A stretch of 64,000 bases of DNA from Rhynchopus sp. YZ270_cl-10 (GCA_964035575.1 OZ037871.1:806001-870000), one strand, 5' to 3'. Shown: positions 11,937 through 25,000, counted from the stretch's first letter. Numbers and translations are program-made. The notes: generated from the sequence alone by a model not told the origin.

Positions 11937-12806
11937 ATGGCGGAGCGAGGAGTAGTCCACGCATGGTTCCGTGAGAAGGGGTATGGCTTTATCCAGGGTG
12001 ACCTGATTGGGCCGAACTTTTTTATTAGAAGGCCTGATTTGAAGGACGCGAACGATGATTTTAAGGAAGGCGACAAGATCTCCTATGATGTGCTTGGGAG
12101 TGGGAAGTCGACGTTTGTATCAGATGTACAGTGTGTTACTGCGAGGCCCACTCTCGCTCATGTTGTTCCACAGCAAGGACAGCAAACCATGACTGAGGCG
12201 GAACGAATCGAACGCATCCGCAAACTCGCAGAAGCGAAGCTTCGTGCCAGTCAAAACCTTGCCCCCGCTACCCCCAGATCTCCTGCGGAAGAACTGATTC
12301 GTCTTCGTGACTTCCACCTCCGCGCACAACAGCAAGCACAGCGCGACAGAGACCACCCCAAACCCGAAAGAGACTTCCCCAACCTCCGTGAACGCAGAGA
12401 TACCCGATACCCTCACAGATCCTTCCAAAAGGACCACAGAGACCGCTTTCCTCGCGACGATTACAGAGACAGACGAGACAGAGACGACCACAGAGGAAGA
12501 GACCGCAGGGAAGGATACGACCACTATCCTCAACGCTACGAGAGGGATCGTTATGAAAGGACCGAAGGGGCGAGAACCCTAAGCAACGAAAAGGGCGGGC
12601 GAATCGTGGAGGGTCCTCAGCCGCGGAGCGTCTCAACAGGCCGCAGTCCACACAAGGAGAGAGTGGCGAAGGTGGAGGAGATGGAAAAGGGAACAGAAGG
12701 AGTGGAGGTGGAAGTCGACGTAGAAGAAATCGCGGATGAATTAGTAACAGACAAGGAAACAGATGAGCGGGTTACTAAAGGCAGGCGTGGACACAAAAAT
12801 CCGTAG
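11937..12806 (+). CDS. cold-shock-domain protein with Arg/Asp-rich tail
   Basis: Probable single-stranded nucleic-acid-binding protein of 289 residues in one exon. One cold-shock domain occupies about residues 1-65. WFREKGYGFIQGD matches the family's KGFGFI RNP-1 motif, and FFIRRPDL stands where VFVH is usual (RNP-2), so that motif has drifted. Residues 135-215 are Arg/Asp/Glu/His/Tyr-rich (RDRR-type), as in RNA-binding proteins with disordered tails. The C-terminus is acidic. The ATG at 11937 sits in CAAAAATGGCG, about 36 bases after a pyrimidine tract ending CCTAGCAG. The gene 2.6 kb downstream has the same domain and the same kind of charged region, so the two look like paralogues. RNA-level function is inferred from the family. 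Confidence 0.85.
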   Translation: MAERGVVHAWFREKGYGFIQGDLIGPNFFIRRPDLKDANDDFKEGDKISYDVLGSGKSTFVSDVQCVTARPTLAHVVPQQGQQTMTEAERIERIRKLAEAKLRASQNLAPATPRSPAEELIRLRDFHLRAQQQAQRDRDHPKPERDFPNLRERRDTRYPHRSFQKDHRDRFPRDDYRDRRDRDDHRGRDRREGYDHYPQRYERDRYERTEGARTLSNEKGGRIVEGPQPRSVSTGRSPHKERVAKVEEMEKGTEGVEVEVDVEEIADELVTDKETDERVTKGRRGHKNP

Positions 12807-15405
12807 TTGTGCAAAAAAAAAAAAAAAATATCAAAAAAAAAATATCCTGAAAAAGATGTCTTGCAGTTTCAAAGAAGAGAATCGCGAAAAAGTTCTGAAG
12901 TAATACCGACCTAGATTAGACCCTGGAAAAAAAAATTCTCTCTTTTTGAGGCAAAGCTGCTTGGATATGGTGTCGCAATGTCTGTAAGTATATACCGAGT
13001 TCTTCAGAAGCAAAGAAGCGACCGCTGTTCTTGCAAACGTAATGACGAGGCAATATCGGGATTTAAGTTTTCCACAAAAAAGTTTTTCTCTCCCCTCCCC
13101 CTTTTTTTTTCTTCTCTCTATTGATGTGTTGTGGTAATTGTGGACGCAAAAAAAAAAAGTTTTTGAGGAGGTTTCACTTCCTGCAAGCAATTTGGTGGGT
13201 GCTCTGCCCAACCCTTAAGTGCAAGAACACAATGACCTAGCTGTTGAGGAGAGAGATACGTTGATTTCATAGTGTGGGGAGGGTGTGGGAGGGGTGTGGG
13301 ACAAAGAAAAAAGATGTTATCTCTTCGGCGAAAACTTAACTGGCTTTTTGAAATGTGAAAAATTTTTTTTGGAAAAAAGGGGGGGTATTGGGGTAACTGA
13401 GCCTCTGTCTCGTAGAGGATTTAAGTCTGGTTTAAAAAATGTTTTTTTTTTCTGGATTGATGTTTTAGTGAAAAGACTGTCTAAATGAAGCCTGCATTGG
13501 TGCAACAGATTAAAAAAAAAAAGTTAATATTTGTTGAATGCAAGTCATAAAAAAGGACCCATTCTAGTTCTGATTTGTAAAATCGAAAATGTAAAATAGA
13601 AATGGGGATGAGGAGTAGGGATAATGGGGAGCGGGGGGGTGGTGATTTCCTTTCGTCATAGTTGATTGGGGGGAAGAGAAAAAAATCTGTTTAAGTGTTA
13701 TGTGCTATGCCTTCGGGCGAGTTTTGCAGAACCTGCTTTGGTGGGGGATTGTGGAAACTCTAATTAAAAAAAAAAAGGTATTTCAAATTTTTTTTTTCTC
13801 TCCTGCAAACCTGCAATTTTTCTGTTCCCGAAACATACTATCACAGCTGTTTGGATATGCGCAAACCGTCGTTTTTACAGGAGTTAAGGATTTGGTACCA
13901 GAGGAGATTCGTTCAAGGCAAAATTGCATGATGTACGAATATGCTAATTCTTAGCGTTGCACGAAGGCAACATCTACGCGTTTAAGAAAGAAAACATGCA
14001 AAAGAAACTTTTCAAAACAAAGCGTTGCAAAAGGTAATGTGGGCTCGAATGTCATAACGGCGCTCCCCTCCCATATGCGTCACCTCTACGTACCGGTCTA
14101 CACGGGGAAAGTAAAGGAGTAAAGGAAACATTCGGTTTAAAGTGAACAATCTTCACTTTCCTGCCGGGGAGGGGGTCTTATTTATTGTGGGTTTTAAAAG
14201 GTAGCCTTTGATTCACGCTATTTTGGTCTGTTAAAGTTGTGCCCAGGTAAAGCGAATGGGATGATTGGAAAAACGTCGTTCACTCTGCCTCAAAAGTTGA
14301 AATATGGAGATTCTACCCACGAACGAGGTTATTAATGACTTCAGTGGTTAGCGTTCTGAGATGGTGCGAAGACAGATGAAGTGAAGAGGAAACAAGGAGC
14401 AGTCAGTCGTTGGCACTGCCAGCAGCATGGGTGTGGGGAACGAGCCAGGGCTGGAAATCCTCGACAGGTTCATACAAAGATATTTCAAAGAGGAGAAAAA
14501 AATAATTTTTAATGCATCGCTGCAGGTCGCATGGGCTTTTGGGTAATTTTTTTTTTTGCAACTCTGGCGCTAAACATTGAGGTACCGTATCGACACCGAA
14601 ACAAACTTGGAATAACAAACTGATTCACATGGCAACAGTCTTGTGGCAAATGGTACATCTTTTTGCATCAGGATTCATGTCCCTGTATTTGCAATGATCC
14701 CCGTTTATCTGGCTGATGAGTGGAAGCGGGAGTAGCACATATCATATGTAAACCATGAAATGTAGGACTGCATGGTTGGGTGTCCACCCCGGTACAGTCG
14801 GTCATTGTACCAAGGTACACTGTTCACGAGAGGGCTTTGTATTTCAACTCTACTTTTGTTTTGGGGTACATTTAGTGCACCCTATTATACCTTCTATTCA
14901 GTAGAATTGAAAGTATAATATTATGAAATTGTTTTTTTTGTTTTTGTTTGTGCACTTATCGTGCTTTTTGACTTGATCAGAAAGTGTCTAAAATTATACA
15001 ACTAATTGCGCTAAACATTCAAACGAATTTTGTAAAATATACTTCGTCTTCGACACCACCCCCGATTTTGCCGTGCTTCTCTCTTATTACTTACATTCAT
15101 CCTGACAAACGATAACGCGATTGATTCTTTAATTCGTTCCATGCGAAACCCCTTTTTTTGTCATTTTTCTAACAGTCTGCGATGCCTCTTAACAGTGTTT
15201 TTGGCGGGTAACTAACATTTTAAATTAAAGCGAGAGTCACATTTATCTTTCAAGTTTTCTTTTGTTTCACATGCATTCGTCAAGCTTTCCTTGATCGCTT
15301 TGTTCCGACCCAAAGAAGCATCCATCCATCCATCCCACCCCCACCCCCCCTCAACACCACGGTCATTTTCCTCGTTTTAGAAAACAAACCAACAAAGGCA
15401 AAACT
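12807..15405. other. intergenic spacer, 2.6 kb
   Basis: AT-rich sequence with A and T runs. It contains a possible hairpin (CCTCTGTCTCGTAGAGG near 13403; a similar one lies near 38418) and the S3 repeat 14664-14870. No coding region seen. Confidence 0.6.
14664..14870 (+). repeat. S3 SINE-like repeat, 5S-rRNA-like head, copy 1
   Basis: Aligns with 17191-17384 over its whole length, from GCATCA through CTGATGAGTGGAAGCGGG and GTAGGACTGCATGG to CACGAGAGGGCTTTGTATTT, ending T-rich. The middle resembles 5S rRNA (a CATCTGA...GGAAGC region, then GGATGGGA-like, then CCACCC and GGT). The hairpin before GATGAGTG keeps pairing through G-U changes relative to copy 2. Confidence 0.6.
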
Positions 15406-16266
15406 ATGGCGTACTACGGGAACGTCTCTTTGTGGATGGAGAAGCAGCAGTATGGGTTCATTACCATCAAGAACGCCGACTTCAAGGAGGATGTCTTTGC
15501 TCATGCCAACGACATTATCGGCAAAGTCGGAGAGATGAGTCTCGTTGTCGGAGACATTGTGCACTGCGACATCGAGCCTGATCCGGAGAAGCCCACCCGC
15601 TTCCGTGCCCGCCGCATCACAGGGCCTGCAGTCATCCACCACTCTGAACGCGGCATTCCTTCTGCTGTCCCACTCCCCGACCACGCACCGCCTCCTCTCC
15701 ACAACGACAGAGACCGGAGGGGGAACAGAAGGGACTCTCCCCCGAGAAGCTATGAAGGTTTCAACCGTCGGGATGAGAGGGAGAGGGACTACCAGCCCCG
15801 CAAGCATACCGATGCACCCATTCGTGGACCCAATGACAACAGGGTTCCTGCTGCGATCCTAGGAGCTGGGCGTCGGGATGAAAGAGACAGGGCCCGGCGT
15901 CACTCGCCCCCACGGCGTCATTCGCCTCCACGCGGGAGGGACAGAGGAGGAGGTGGCAGAGAGCACGGAAAGAATCACCGTGTGGGTGGCGCGCTTGTGA
16001 GTGGCGGGTACCCGCGCGGACTGCTGCACGGCACTGTCGTGACCTGGAACAATGCGCACGGATTCGGTTTCGTCCGTTCGGACGACATCCCCTCAGATGT
16101 CTTCGCACACCGCCTCGAGATCGTCCCCATCCAGGGCATCGAAGTCCCTGGTCTGCATGTCGGCGGCAGAGTGTCGTACCGTGTGGGCCTCGACCCGAAG
16201 TCTTCCAAAAAGCTCCACGCTGTCGGAATCAGCGGGCACGGTGTTGTTGATGTTGGTCGTAGATGA
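15406..16266 (+). CDS. two-cold-shock-domain protein
   Basis: 286 residues in one exon. CSD 1 (about 5-72) has LWMEKQQYGFI and DVFAHANDI. CSD 2 (about 202-280) has TWNNAHGFGFV and DVFAHRLEI. These correspond to the RNP-1 and RNP-2 strands that stack on single-stranded RNA or DNA in the family. The linker (about 95-190) is Arg/Asp/Pro/His-rich with RRHSPPR repeats. The linker resembles the tail of the single-CSD protein upstream, which suggests a related pair. The start is chosen because ATG (AAACTATGGCG) follows a CCTCGTTTTAG pyrimidine-AG by about 26 bases and begins the first CSD directly. An RNA-binding regulator or chaperone role is inferred. Confidence 0.87.
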   Translation: MAYYGNVSLWMEKQQYGFITIKNADFKEDVFAHANDIIGKVGEMSLVVGDIVHCDIEPDPEKPTRFRARRITGPAVIHHSERGIPSAVPLPDHAPPPLHNDRDRRGNRRDSPPRSYEGFNRRDERERDYQPRKHTDAPIRGPNDNRVPAAILGAGRRDERDRARRHSPPRRHSPPRGRDRGGGGREHGKNHRVGGALVSGGYPRGLLHGTVVTWNNAHGFGFVRSDDIPSDVFAHRLEIVPIQGIEVPGLHVGGRVSYRVGLDPKSSKKLHAVGISGHGVVDVGRR

Positions 16267-16959
16267 GTGGTCCGTTCGTTATTCGATGGGCTGTCGTGCA
16301 CTTCTTCGGGGGGTTTTTTTTGCGTTTGCTTGCCGGTATTTTGCTGAGGAGGCATGCAATTAGGGAGGGTCCAGTTTAACGCTAGCCAGGTTGTGTCTCT
16401 GTGTCGGTCTGTCTGTGGCAAGTTAGGCTTTCGGTTGGCGGTCATCATTCGGGGGTTGCCACGACGCCGTGCGTTAGTATCTCGCTTGGTTCTGGTTCTG
16501 CACTTCTCGGTCCAGATCGATCCAGAGGGCAGAAGGCGTTGTCGACACCGTTATAATCTTCACTTCCCCCCTCGGTCCTGTCCATCCGGGTTTGGGAGTA
16601 TTTGAAAAAAAAATGCTGATAACGTTCAACTTGCCTGCTGGGGAATTTTGGGGGGGGGAAGCTTAAACGAGGCGGGCGATTCAAGGAGTTTGTAAAAAAA
16701 GGTAACTCATCTTCAGGTGTCTTTTGGGTTGTGGGGGTGAGGGAGAGGGAGGGTGGGTACAATAAATAAATAAAGTAAATAAACCCGCGTATTATAGATG
16801 GCATGTGCACGAGAGAGACACATGCATATTTCAAGTTTCTCTTGCCCCATTCGTATGCAGCATATATTAGTCAGTTCGTTTTTTAAAAGCGGTGCACTAT
16901 ACGTTCTGTGAGATGCGTTTCGCCAAGGTGCTCTCTCTCTCTCTCTCTCCCCTCTCTTC

Positions 16960-16990
16960 GGGTGACTAAGCACGCGAGGTTAGTGTTTGT
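16960..16990 (+). repeat. S1 hairpin repeat
   Basis: GGTGACTAAGCACGCGAGGT followed by TAG. The CTAA/TTAG stem is retained and the loop is one base off ACGAGAG. Confidence 0.45.
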
Positions 16991-17190
16991 AGGTTCAACG
17001 ACGTTTTGCTTGCAGGAAGGTCGGATAATCTGGTTAATACATTTTTTGTTTTTGTTGTGTTTCGACAGTTTTTTTTTTCTCCACGTTTCTGCTGTACGGG
17101 GTGCTTTGTGTCCCCTCGTTGCGCTCATAAATCGTCTGCAATATTAAAAAGCTGTACTACCCCCCTCTTTTTTTATTCCAACCGGACCCT

Positions 17191-17384
17191 GCATCACACA
17201 GCCTGTGTTTCCAATGACCCCACTCATCTGACTGATGAGTGGAAGCGGGGGTAGGGCATAGCAGATGTAAACCACGAAATGGGTGTAGGACTGGCATGGT
17301 TGGGGTCCACCCTGGTGCACTCGGTCGTATACAAGATGTATTGTCATGAGCGGGCTGTTGTATTTCAAGTCAACTTTTTTTTTA
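17191..17384 (+). repeat. S3 SINE-like repeat, copy 2
   Basis: Full-length S3 copy. A perfect 9-bp hairpin joins CCACTCATC and GATGAGTGG. GGTTGGGGTCCACCC resembles the box C region of 5S rRNA, and the tail is TGTATTTCAAGTCAAC followed by T9. It matches 14664-14870 and, in the second half, 50516-50624. Confidence 0.65.
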
Positions 17385-17389
17385 CCTCA

Positions 17390-18690
17390 CGGAGGGACGT
17401 CAATAACGGAGCGCAGCGCGAGTCACTTATTCTCTCGTCGTTACTGAGCAGAGACGAAGGGGAGGACTGGAATTCCGTGAAACAGAGGTGATGTCCGCAT
17501 GTTGACCGTCTGTGGCTGATCGTTAAATGACGCTGGTGGTTGTCGGTCAAGCGTACAGGTCTCTTGGGCTGTTTTCTGGATGTGGCGGAGGCTGTATGCA
17601 CACTGACGAGAGTGTAAATGTACTCTGATGGTATGGTTTTCGTTGCCGAGTCTGCGCTTTCGTGTCGTCGTGTCTACGGTGGCTTTACGTTAGACCTGGC
17701 AAGGTGTTGAGAGTACGCGTCTGCTCGGGATGTCGACACCAGCATTCATGATGCAAATGATACCTGTGAGCTGGCGTCTGCATAAAACAGTAAAATAACG
17801 CATCTCACACAGACTACGAACGCTCCAGGACAGTGCACGGAGCTGACGCAGTCCACCGTGTCCAAGTCCATGGGGACAGTGAGCAATGCGGCTGTGTGCT
17901 GGCACACAACGTGCAACAGCAATATGCAACTCACGTTTGGGGACGAGCTGGACATGTCGGGCTGGGTCATGATCGTCGAGGTGCATATCTATCGGTCACC
18001 GGCGGTGACTTGCATGGTGACGTCACGCACACTGTAGCAGCCGTCACTATCAGCGCCCGTGTCACTGGCTACCGCATGTTGCCCTGCCCACCGGTTGGCC
18101 AACCTCACTTGCAAGCACAACAGGGATATTCTTCTTCACTGTGGTGGTCAGAACGTTTCTCTCTAACGTTGGAGGCTCGTTGTCACCTCTGCAGCAATCA
18201 ATCCGCCATCAAACAACTCTGAAGATGCTTGCCATCAAGCTCATGCTTGCCGATGACGATTAGCTATGAGTACGTGGCGGTTGTCGTGGTCTCTCTTGAG
18301 AGCTGTTTCTGGTTTTGTGTGGGTGTACAGCTTCTTCGTGTCCATGACGAGCAGCTCACCATCAGCCACCTTCTCCTTCTCCAACCGCTTGCACTCAACG
18401 GACGTCTTCTTCAAGTTAGTGAGTTTGGCCCTCAAGTTGAGCCCCTTGTACAGTATCTGTGTAGTTCGCCGTTCCCATGCTGTACACCAGAAGCACTCAA
18501 CTACGCACTTACCTACGGGAGGCCGTTTGAGCTTAGCCACGCCAAGCCACCCCACCAGCCAGAGCTCCCCCTAACTAGAACGACGTTTTCCCCTACGCCC
18601 CTCATTCAGGTTCCCACTCCACACCACCAACTTCGGCTCGTCCCGAGCACGGCTGACTACATTCGATGTTTTCGACGCTGATACCATTCT
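17390..18690. other. homopolymer-poor block, possible decayed gene
   Basis: About 1.3 kb of balanced composition with almost none of the A/T runs of the surrounding spacer. Open stretches look protein-like on both strands. One is a 73-codon + frame at 17816-18037 without a clear start, with spaced cysteines. Another is a - frame at 18241-18555 rich in Lys/Glu. No family recognised and no complete gene can be built. A pseudogene or an unrecognised multi-exon gene is possible. Confidence 0.2.
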
Positions 18691-19028
18691 TTTTTACGAT
18701 GCCATTCTCCGACATTGAGCAAGAGTGGTGGTTCCTTGGGAATGACTACTCTTTTTCACTCAATTTGCTTTTTTCATAACGTTCCCACTAAAACGCAGCC
18801 ACCGAAATGCACGACCCCACATGCACACGCATTCTGAACATCTCATTCAATCGATCACTCACGCTCTCACCCTTTGCATGAGCAAAGCTGCGTTTAGCAC
18901 GTTTCAACCACTCTCTCATTCCATACACCTTCTTATGTAATATTTGATTCCATATTTCTATATATCCCCCCCTTTTACACTTCACCATAGTCTACACAAA
19001 GCAGAGTGCTGAATATGAGGGTGGTTCT

Positions 19029-22000
19029 ATGCAGTGTATAACCTCGTCGGAGGCGAGGTCACGACTAGTGCAGCGTGAGCTTTGTTATGAAGGTGCCGTC
19101 CAGGGGGGGCGCACGCCGCTGCTACGTGCGGGGAGTGAGCTGCGGTACGATGGGGATGAGGGGATTGCGCAGATGTGTTCCTCGATGCTGGGGACGGTGG
19201 TGTGGGTGGCGCAACGCAATGGGCATGTCACGATACGGCCTGCAGATGACCCGCAACGTATTCTCACGAAGATCACTACAATACCACGCTCCGCGCGTGT
19301 TGTCTGTCTGCACTCTACACGAAACCATGTCTGGCTCGGCCTCTCGCATGGTGCAACCCGCATCTACGACGCATGGTCCCTAGAGCAGGTCAAAGCTTTG
19401 GTCACCATGAGCCACGAAACCACTGCCTTTGTCAAATCGATCCCCGTAGTGGGTGGAGGTATCACAGCAGTGATCTCGAATACAGGGAGCGTTTCACTGC
19501 ACAGAGACCACGACCTCTCATTCTGCACCAGGGTGCAGCTTCCGCCAATGCGAAATCAGCGTGTCACCGCAGCAGATTCGGGTGGACGGTATCTCTTCAT
19601 TGGGACTTCTGTAGGTGAAGTGGTGGTGATTTCATGCTCAGGACAGGGTGCCTCGGTGATCGGGAAGTGGCAGGCCTGCGACCCTTCACAAAAGCTTGCA
19701 CGCCTACTAAAACCGCTTGCGGTAACAACAGTGCTCTGCAGCAAGGGGCACGTCATCACCGCAGATAACGTTGACATTTTGATTTGGGACCCTTTTCCGG
19801 TGAAGGGTGAGGGGCGTATGGCAGATCTGTTCATCTCGAAACACAAGATGCCACGACTGCATGCTCAGGACGCGCGGGTGGTGTCGATACAGGAGTGTGA
19901 GGGGGTCATATGGTCTGCCGACGACACCGGCATCGTGGCGCAGTGGGAGGTGACGAACCCATACCGGCAGCGCCACATCGAGATGCCCTACGGCCTGCAA
20001 CGCTTTCACTGCGGCGACGCGGACTGGATAGGACACCTGGTATGGGGCTTGCGGCACGACACTGTGTCGAGACATATGTTACTGAAGCCGTCCAACCGGT
20101 TGATGGACGCAACGTATTCATTGCTGCAGGCACAGACCCGAGCTAAGTCACGCACCATGCAAGCAGACCACGCAATGCAGGCCGCACCAATAAAATTCCG
20201 CGAATTCCTCGCCCACATCTTCGCCTCCGCGACGAAGGTCAGCCAGCGACATCTTCTCTTAAATTGGTACTTCAGAAAGCTGCGCTGCTTTATGGTGATC
20301 AAGAAGATACCACGCACCCGCTCTGTTGCGCTGTACACATTGATCCGCCGCCTCTTCGTTCTACGGTCCAATTATGCGAAACTCTACAACTTCCGCCACA
20401 TCCATCAAAACAACCGAAAACGCGTCAAAATCGCTATGCTCTCTGCACAGAACACTTCCTTTGAATTGATTGGCCGTGCCTTTGATAAACTGCGCAAATT
20501 CATGGCGAATAAGGTGTTTCATCGACGCAAGCGACGGCAGGCACAGCTTATTGCGAAGCGGTTAAATGGGGCTGCGGTGGCTTCGGTCCTGCTGAGGTAT
20601 CACACCCGCTGGCATCTTTTCAACGAACAGAAGAAGCTTATGGTTCCGAAGAAGAGCGCAGCTGACACTCTCCTTCGGTGCACCACTGTAGGCTACGTTC
20701 GTGTCACCTACAACCGATGGCGCAAATACGCACGCTCCAAACAGCTCCAACGCACCCTCATAAGCTCTGCCCTGGTCGACACCGAACGTGGCATGCGACT
20801 CAAGTACTTTGCCATATGGCGCCGTTGGGCTACCTTCGCAAAGCACTCTAAACGCTTTGATGACATCATGCGTGGTATGGGCGACCTCGGTCTCCTCCAT
20901 TCATATTTCCGAAAGTTCAAAATGTACCCCGCCTGGAAGAGCATGAACCAAATGGAAGACGACAAAAACTCTGCCGCAAAACACTTCAAATTGTTAATTG
21001 ACGAAGAAAAGGAAATGCTAGACGATACAATGAAGGTCTCCATGGAAGCATGGCCGGCGTGCGCGATTACTTCAGCGTTGGGGCTTAATATTGAAAAATG
21101 GATGAGAGATGGAATGGTGTTCTTTGCGGGAGAGAGTCAGGAATACACCGGAATGCGCAACGCAGCACAAAAGCTTCGCACTGCATGGTCCGAAAAGCCT
21201 GGAGACATCCTAACAGAACTTTCCGAGAACCTCGAAGCACCTCCTGGATCAGACAAAGAAGCCGTTCTATGGGAACTTTGCCTCGACCTACAAAAGAAGT
21301 ACACCAAAGCATTTTCAGGTCTTGCTGTAGGCCCGGTAGAAATCCTTGCAATGCGACTCTACACCTTAGAAGGTCCAGATGTAGACCGGCATATGGGTTT
21401 CGGTGACGTACCACCCCCTTTTTCGGCTGTTTCGGAGTCACAAAAGGAAGAGTTAATCAAACAATGGGACTTGTATAAAAAAGTGCATGCGAGCGTGTCA
21501 AAGCCAACGGTGTCAGGGCAGAAGGTGAAAGGGGCGAATGAAGGAGAGAGGGAGGGAGATAGGAATCCGTCGATTTATCATGAAATGAATAAGGCGTTGA
21601 GGACGTCGGAGGATATAGAGAAGTGGGCGAAGCTGTCGAGTTTGTTGCTGGCGTTGTCGATGCCGATAGAGCTGGAGCAGAAGGAGCCTTCGCTGGATGG
21701 GTCTGCCACGACCGATGATGAGCCGGATTTTTTTGCGAAAATTTCGTCGAATAGCTTGGCATCGTCGCAGTCGTCGTCTCCTCACGTTCAAAAGAAGGTG
21801 CTCTGGCGTGCCATCCACAACCTCCCACCCCAAGTAATGGACACCCACCGCAAGCTTGAACGCGGTTGGTCCTATGCATGGCTCGCCCCCTCCTCAACCT
21901 CAGAACGCCGTGAAGCCTCTGTCGAATTCCTTGAAAACACCGGGACTGTTCAAAACATTTTGTTCTGTGTCATTGGCGCTACCGAAGGCCTTCCTCTTCA

Positions 22001-25000
22001 CAAGGTTTCACAGTTTCCTGACGAGGCTGAAGTGCTTTTACCCCCCTTTTCCACCTTCCGGGTAGAAGAAGATACGAGACAGGAGGATGGATGGCTTCTT
22101 GTTACGCTACGCTTTCAGGGGTCGTTGCTGAGGGCAGATGGTCTTGCGACGGATCCTGAAATGATAGAATTTATTAACGATGTACGTGAAGATGTCCACA
22201 AGGCTGTGCAACGAAGGCGAGCGTTTCAGGCAACACGGCAAATCCAAGGGGTAGAGGAGACTGCACGGATGTACACTGAAATGGAGAGGGCGCTGTTGGT
22301 AGAGAGGTTGACGTCGCTTCATATGCAGTATTCTCGACGTATTATGATCAATGATAAAAAGGCGAAACGAAACTTTCTTCTCAAAGTTCTTGAAAAACGT
22401 CGTGCCGAAGTTTCCTCTATGGAAGCAGAAATTGAGGTTCTCCGACACCAAGGATTGCTCCGCTATTCTGCTTCGTTTCCGGGAAAGGACCGCGCTTCAA
22501 CCTTCCGTGCAATCATTATATCCCTTCGAGAAAATGGTGTATTAGGCTTTACAGAGGATATAGAATTGATTGGGTCGGTGCATTCTGGGTTTGCATCGGG
22601 GAAGTTGTCGCCTATTGTTGTCGCAAAGGAGAGTTACAATGAGGTTAGAGGAATCGTCGTAGTATATGCTGGAGAAAGAAAAAAGGCGAATGAAGGCTGG
22701 CCTTTAGGATGCGTTCGAAAGATGCCCGAAGCAGAACGACGTTCCGCAATGCGTGCAATAAAATGCCTTGTAATCGCATGCGACCATCTACAATACGATA
22801 GTTTCAACGCTCTCATCGCATTAATGGATGAACCATTAGATAATATCCTTAACCTCTTCAACAAATTGAAAGAACATCGCAGAACCGCTCCGTCCAGCGC
22901 ATCTCTGCTCTCAAGCCCGCCCCTCGAATCTCCTTTGTCACCATTCGGGAAAAGCTTTGGGAGAAGCCTTTCTTCTGATTCCGGGAAGGGAGGAGGAGGG
23001 TCTAGGTCTCCTCGGTCACCTCGATCGCCTCGGTCGCCGTTGTCTCCTTTGGGGACAAAATTGCCTCCAGCTTTGGAGGTGCGGCCAAAGAAGTCGGAAG
23101 AACGTCAGGTGACCCCTCCTAATAATTCTAGTGCGTTTGGCTCAACGCATACCCCAACCTCGAGAGATTCGTTGGTTCCGTTGGTGAAGATGAGTCGGAA
23201 GCGTGCAGGGACGCAGGCGTTAAATCATTCTCGGTCGTTTATTAAAGGGAGGCATGGTTCGTTCCGACCAGGGTTGGATTCAGCGGATGTTTTTAAAGAG
23301 ATCGTTGCAGAGCATGTCGAGGAGGAGGAAGTGACGCCGCATTCACAGAGACGTCGAAGGAAGTCCGCAATACAACCATCATCACCGGATCTATTGAGTC
23401 CTACCCAGGGTGCAATGGATGATATGTTCCTCAACACGGTGATGACGCACAGTGGAGGGGTCTCCCCAGGAGCTACTCCACAAGGTGTGCATGATCTAGA
23501 AGCGATTGCGCCACCATCAAGGATACCGCCGGAGTTGACACAGTTGGATGGACATTCCCCGATCTTGCGTGTCGATGCACCAGATGAGTCGTCGCACTTC
23601 TTGGACTCACCCACCGCAGCTTGTCTATACGGTACCCCTGATGGGGATGGAGAGGAGGGGCAGTCAGGCAGGTTTGTGCTCGGACAGCCCCCCGTACCTC
23701 GTGGTGCAAGGCGTGTGGTTCCGCCGCCTCAGATGGACATCGTGGTGGATCATCCGCCCGAGGAGGGTGGTGGGGATGGGGGTGAGGATGAAGGTGAAGG
23801 TGAGGAGGGTGAGGGTGGTGAGGTGGTGCAGAACCCGGCCCTCGTTATGAACCCGTCTCTCGGAACGGACATGTTTAGCACTCTGGAGGAGGACCTGCCG
23901 CCGCCACAGCGGGTGGACACATATCGGTATGGCATATTTTAAGGTCATTGTGGAATGGCGTGCCCTGGTTGTCTTTCCACCCCCGATTGGGATGGGAGAG
24001 CTCCATCTTGGAAGTACCTCTGGTACGCTCTTTTACCTGGTTGTGGGGACTATAAGGTGTTCATCATGCTATGTTTCTTGGGGCAGGCCTCGATGTGAGT
24101 GTTGGTTGTTGTATGAATATCCTGTACACCTCCCTCACCGACTTCTTGTTATAGCCTACAGTATCGTTGTGTTTTTTGATACATAGCTTGGTGTGGCTGA
24201 AAGGGGGTGCTATTGTTGTGCTATTTTCTGCTATTTTCTGCTATTCTGGGCATCTGGATTTTTTGGTGCGGCTGAAGGGGGGTGCTATTTTGTGCTACTT
24301 TCTGCTATTTTCTACTATTTTGGGGTCGTCAGCCACACCAATTAGCTTATAACAAATCCTTTTTCTACCCATAACCTCATTACTTCATTACTTCATTGCC
24401 TCAGTGGTGTGCAAGGTGACGGCGAAGAGATGGCGATACGCGGCAGTGCGGCTGTTGTTGAGGATTACCCTGAGGATGCGAGCGACGGTGGCGACGGGCA
24501 TCTGGATGCAAACAACCTGACAATGGTAACCGTTGAGTCTGAAGGGACGGAGGTCGATGTGACACCTGTCAGGTCTCGTGAACGCCGCACATCTGAGCCC
24601 AGGGAAGACAGCCCTCCCGGCAGCGGTCTTGCCTCGGTATGACAATGATAAGTTCTTGCTATGTGCGGGGAGGTGACACACCGTAAACGCACAACAAAAA
24701 AGGAAAGTGGGATGACCCGTTTTTTGTGCAAAATGGTGCATATATCTTAAAAGATGAGACACATTTCTTTTCTAAGGTGGCTAAGCACGAGAGGCTTAGG
24801 GTATCTTGTAAACTTTTCTTTTTTTTTTGGGTATCGATGAATGGATGAGTATGAGGGAGGGTGGGGGAGGGGCAAAAATGAAAAGAAAACGTTTTCAAAG
24901 AGGGATAAACGAAACAAAACAAAAACAAAACAAAAAACCAACACAAAAAAACAGTCGACAGTGTCGTCGATTCTTTCCCTTTTGCGAAGGGATGGATCGC

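Larger units (their letters stand above)
16267..19028. other. intergenic spacer, 2.8 kb
   Basis: Contains AATAAATAAATAAA near 16762, a CT run near 16932, an S1 repeat at 16960, an S3 repeat at 17191-17384, and an unusual homopolymer-poor block at 17390-18690. No confident gene. Confidence 0.6.

Noticed and set aside
11044-11955. 303-codon open frame before the CSD gene
   Set aside because: Composed of Phe, Lys and Pro homopolymers from T, A and C runs, and it overlaps the real gene in another frame.
17225-17285. Hammerhead-ribozyme-like core in S3 (CTGATGA, GTGG...CCAC, GAAA)
   Set aside because: Core and stem II fit, and the second copy keeps them with a G-U pair. However, I find no partner strand for stem I, and the base at the expected cleavage position is G, which hammerheads do not allow.
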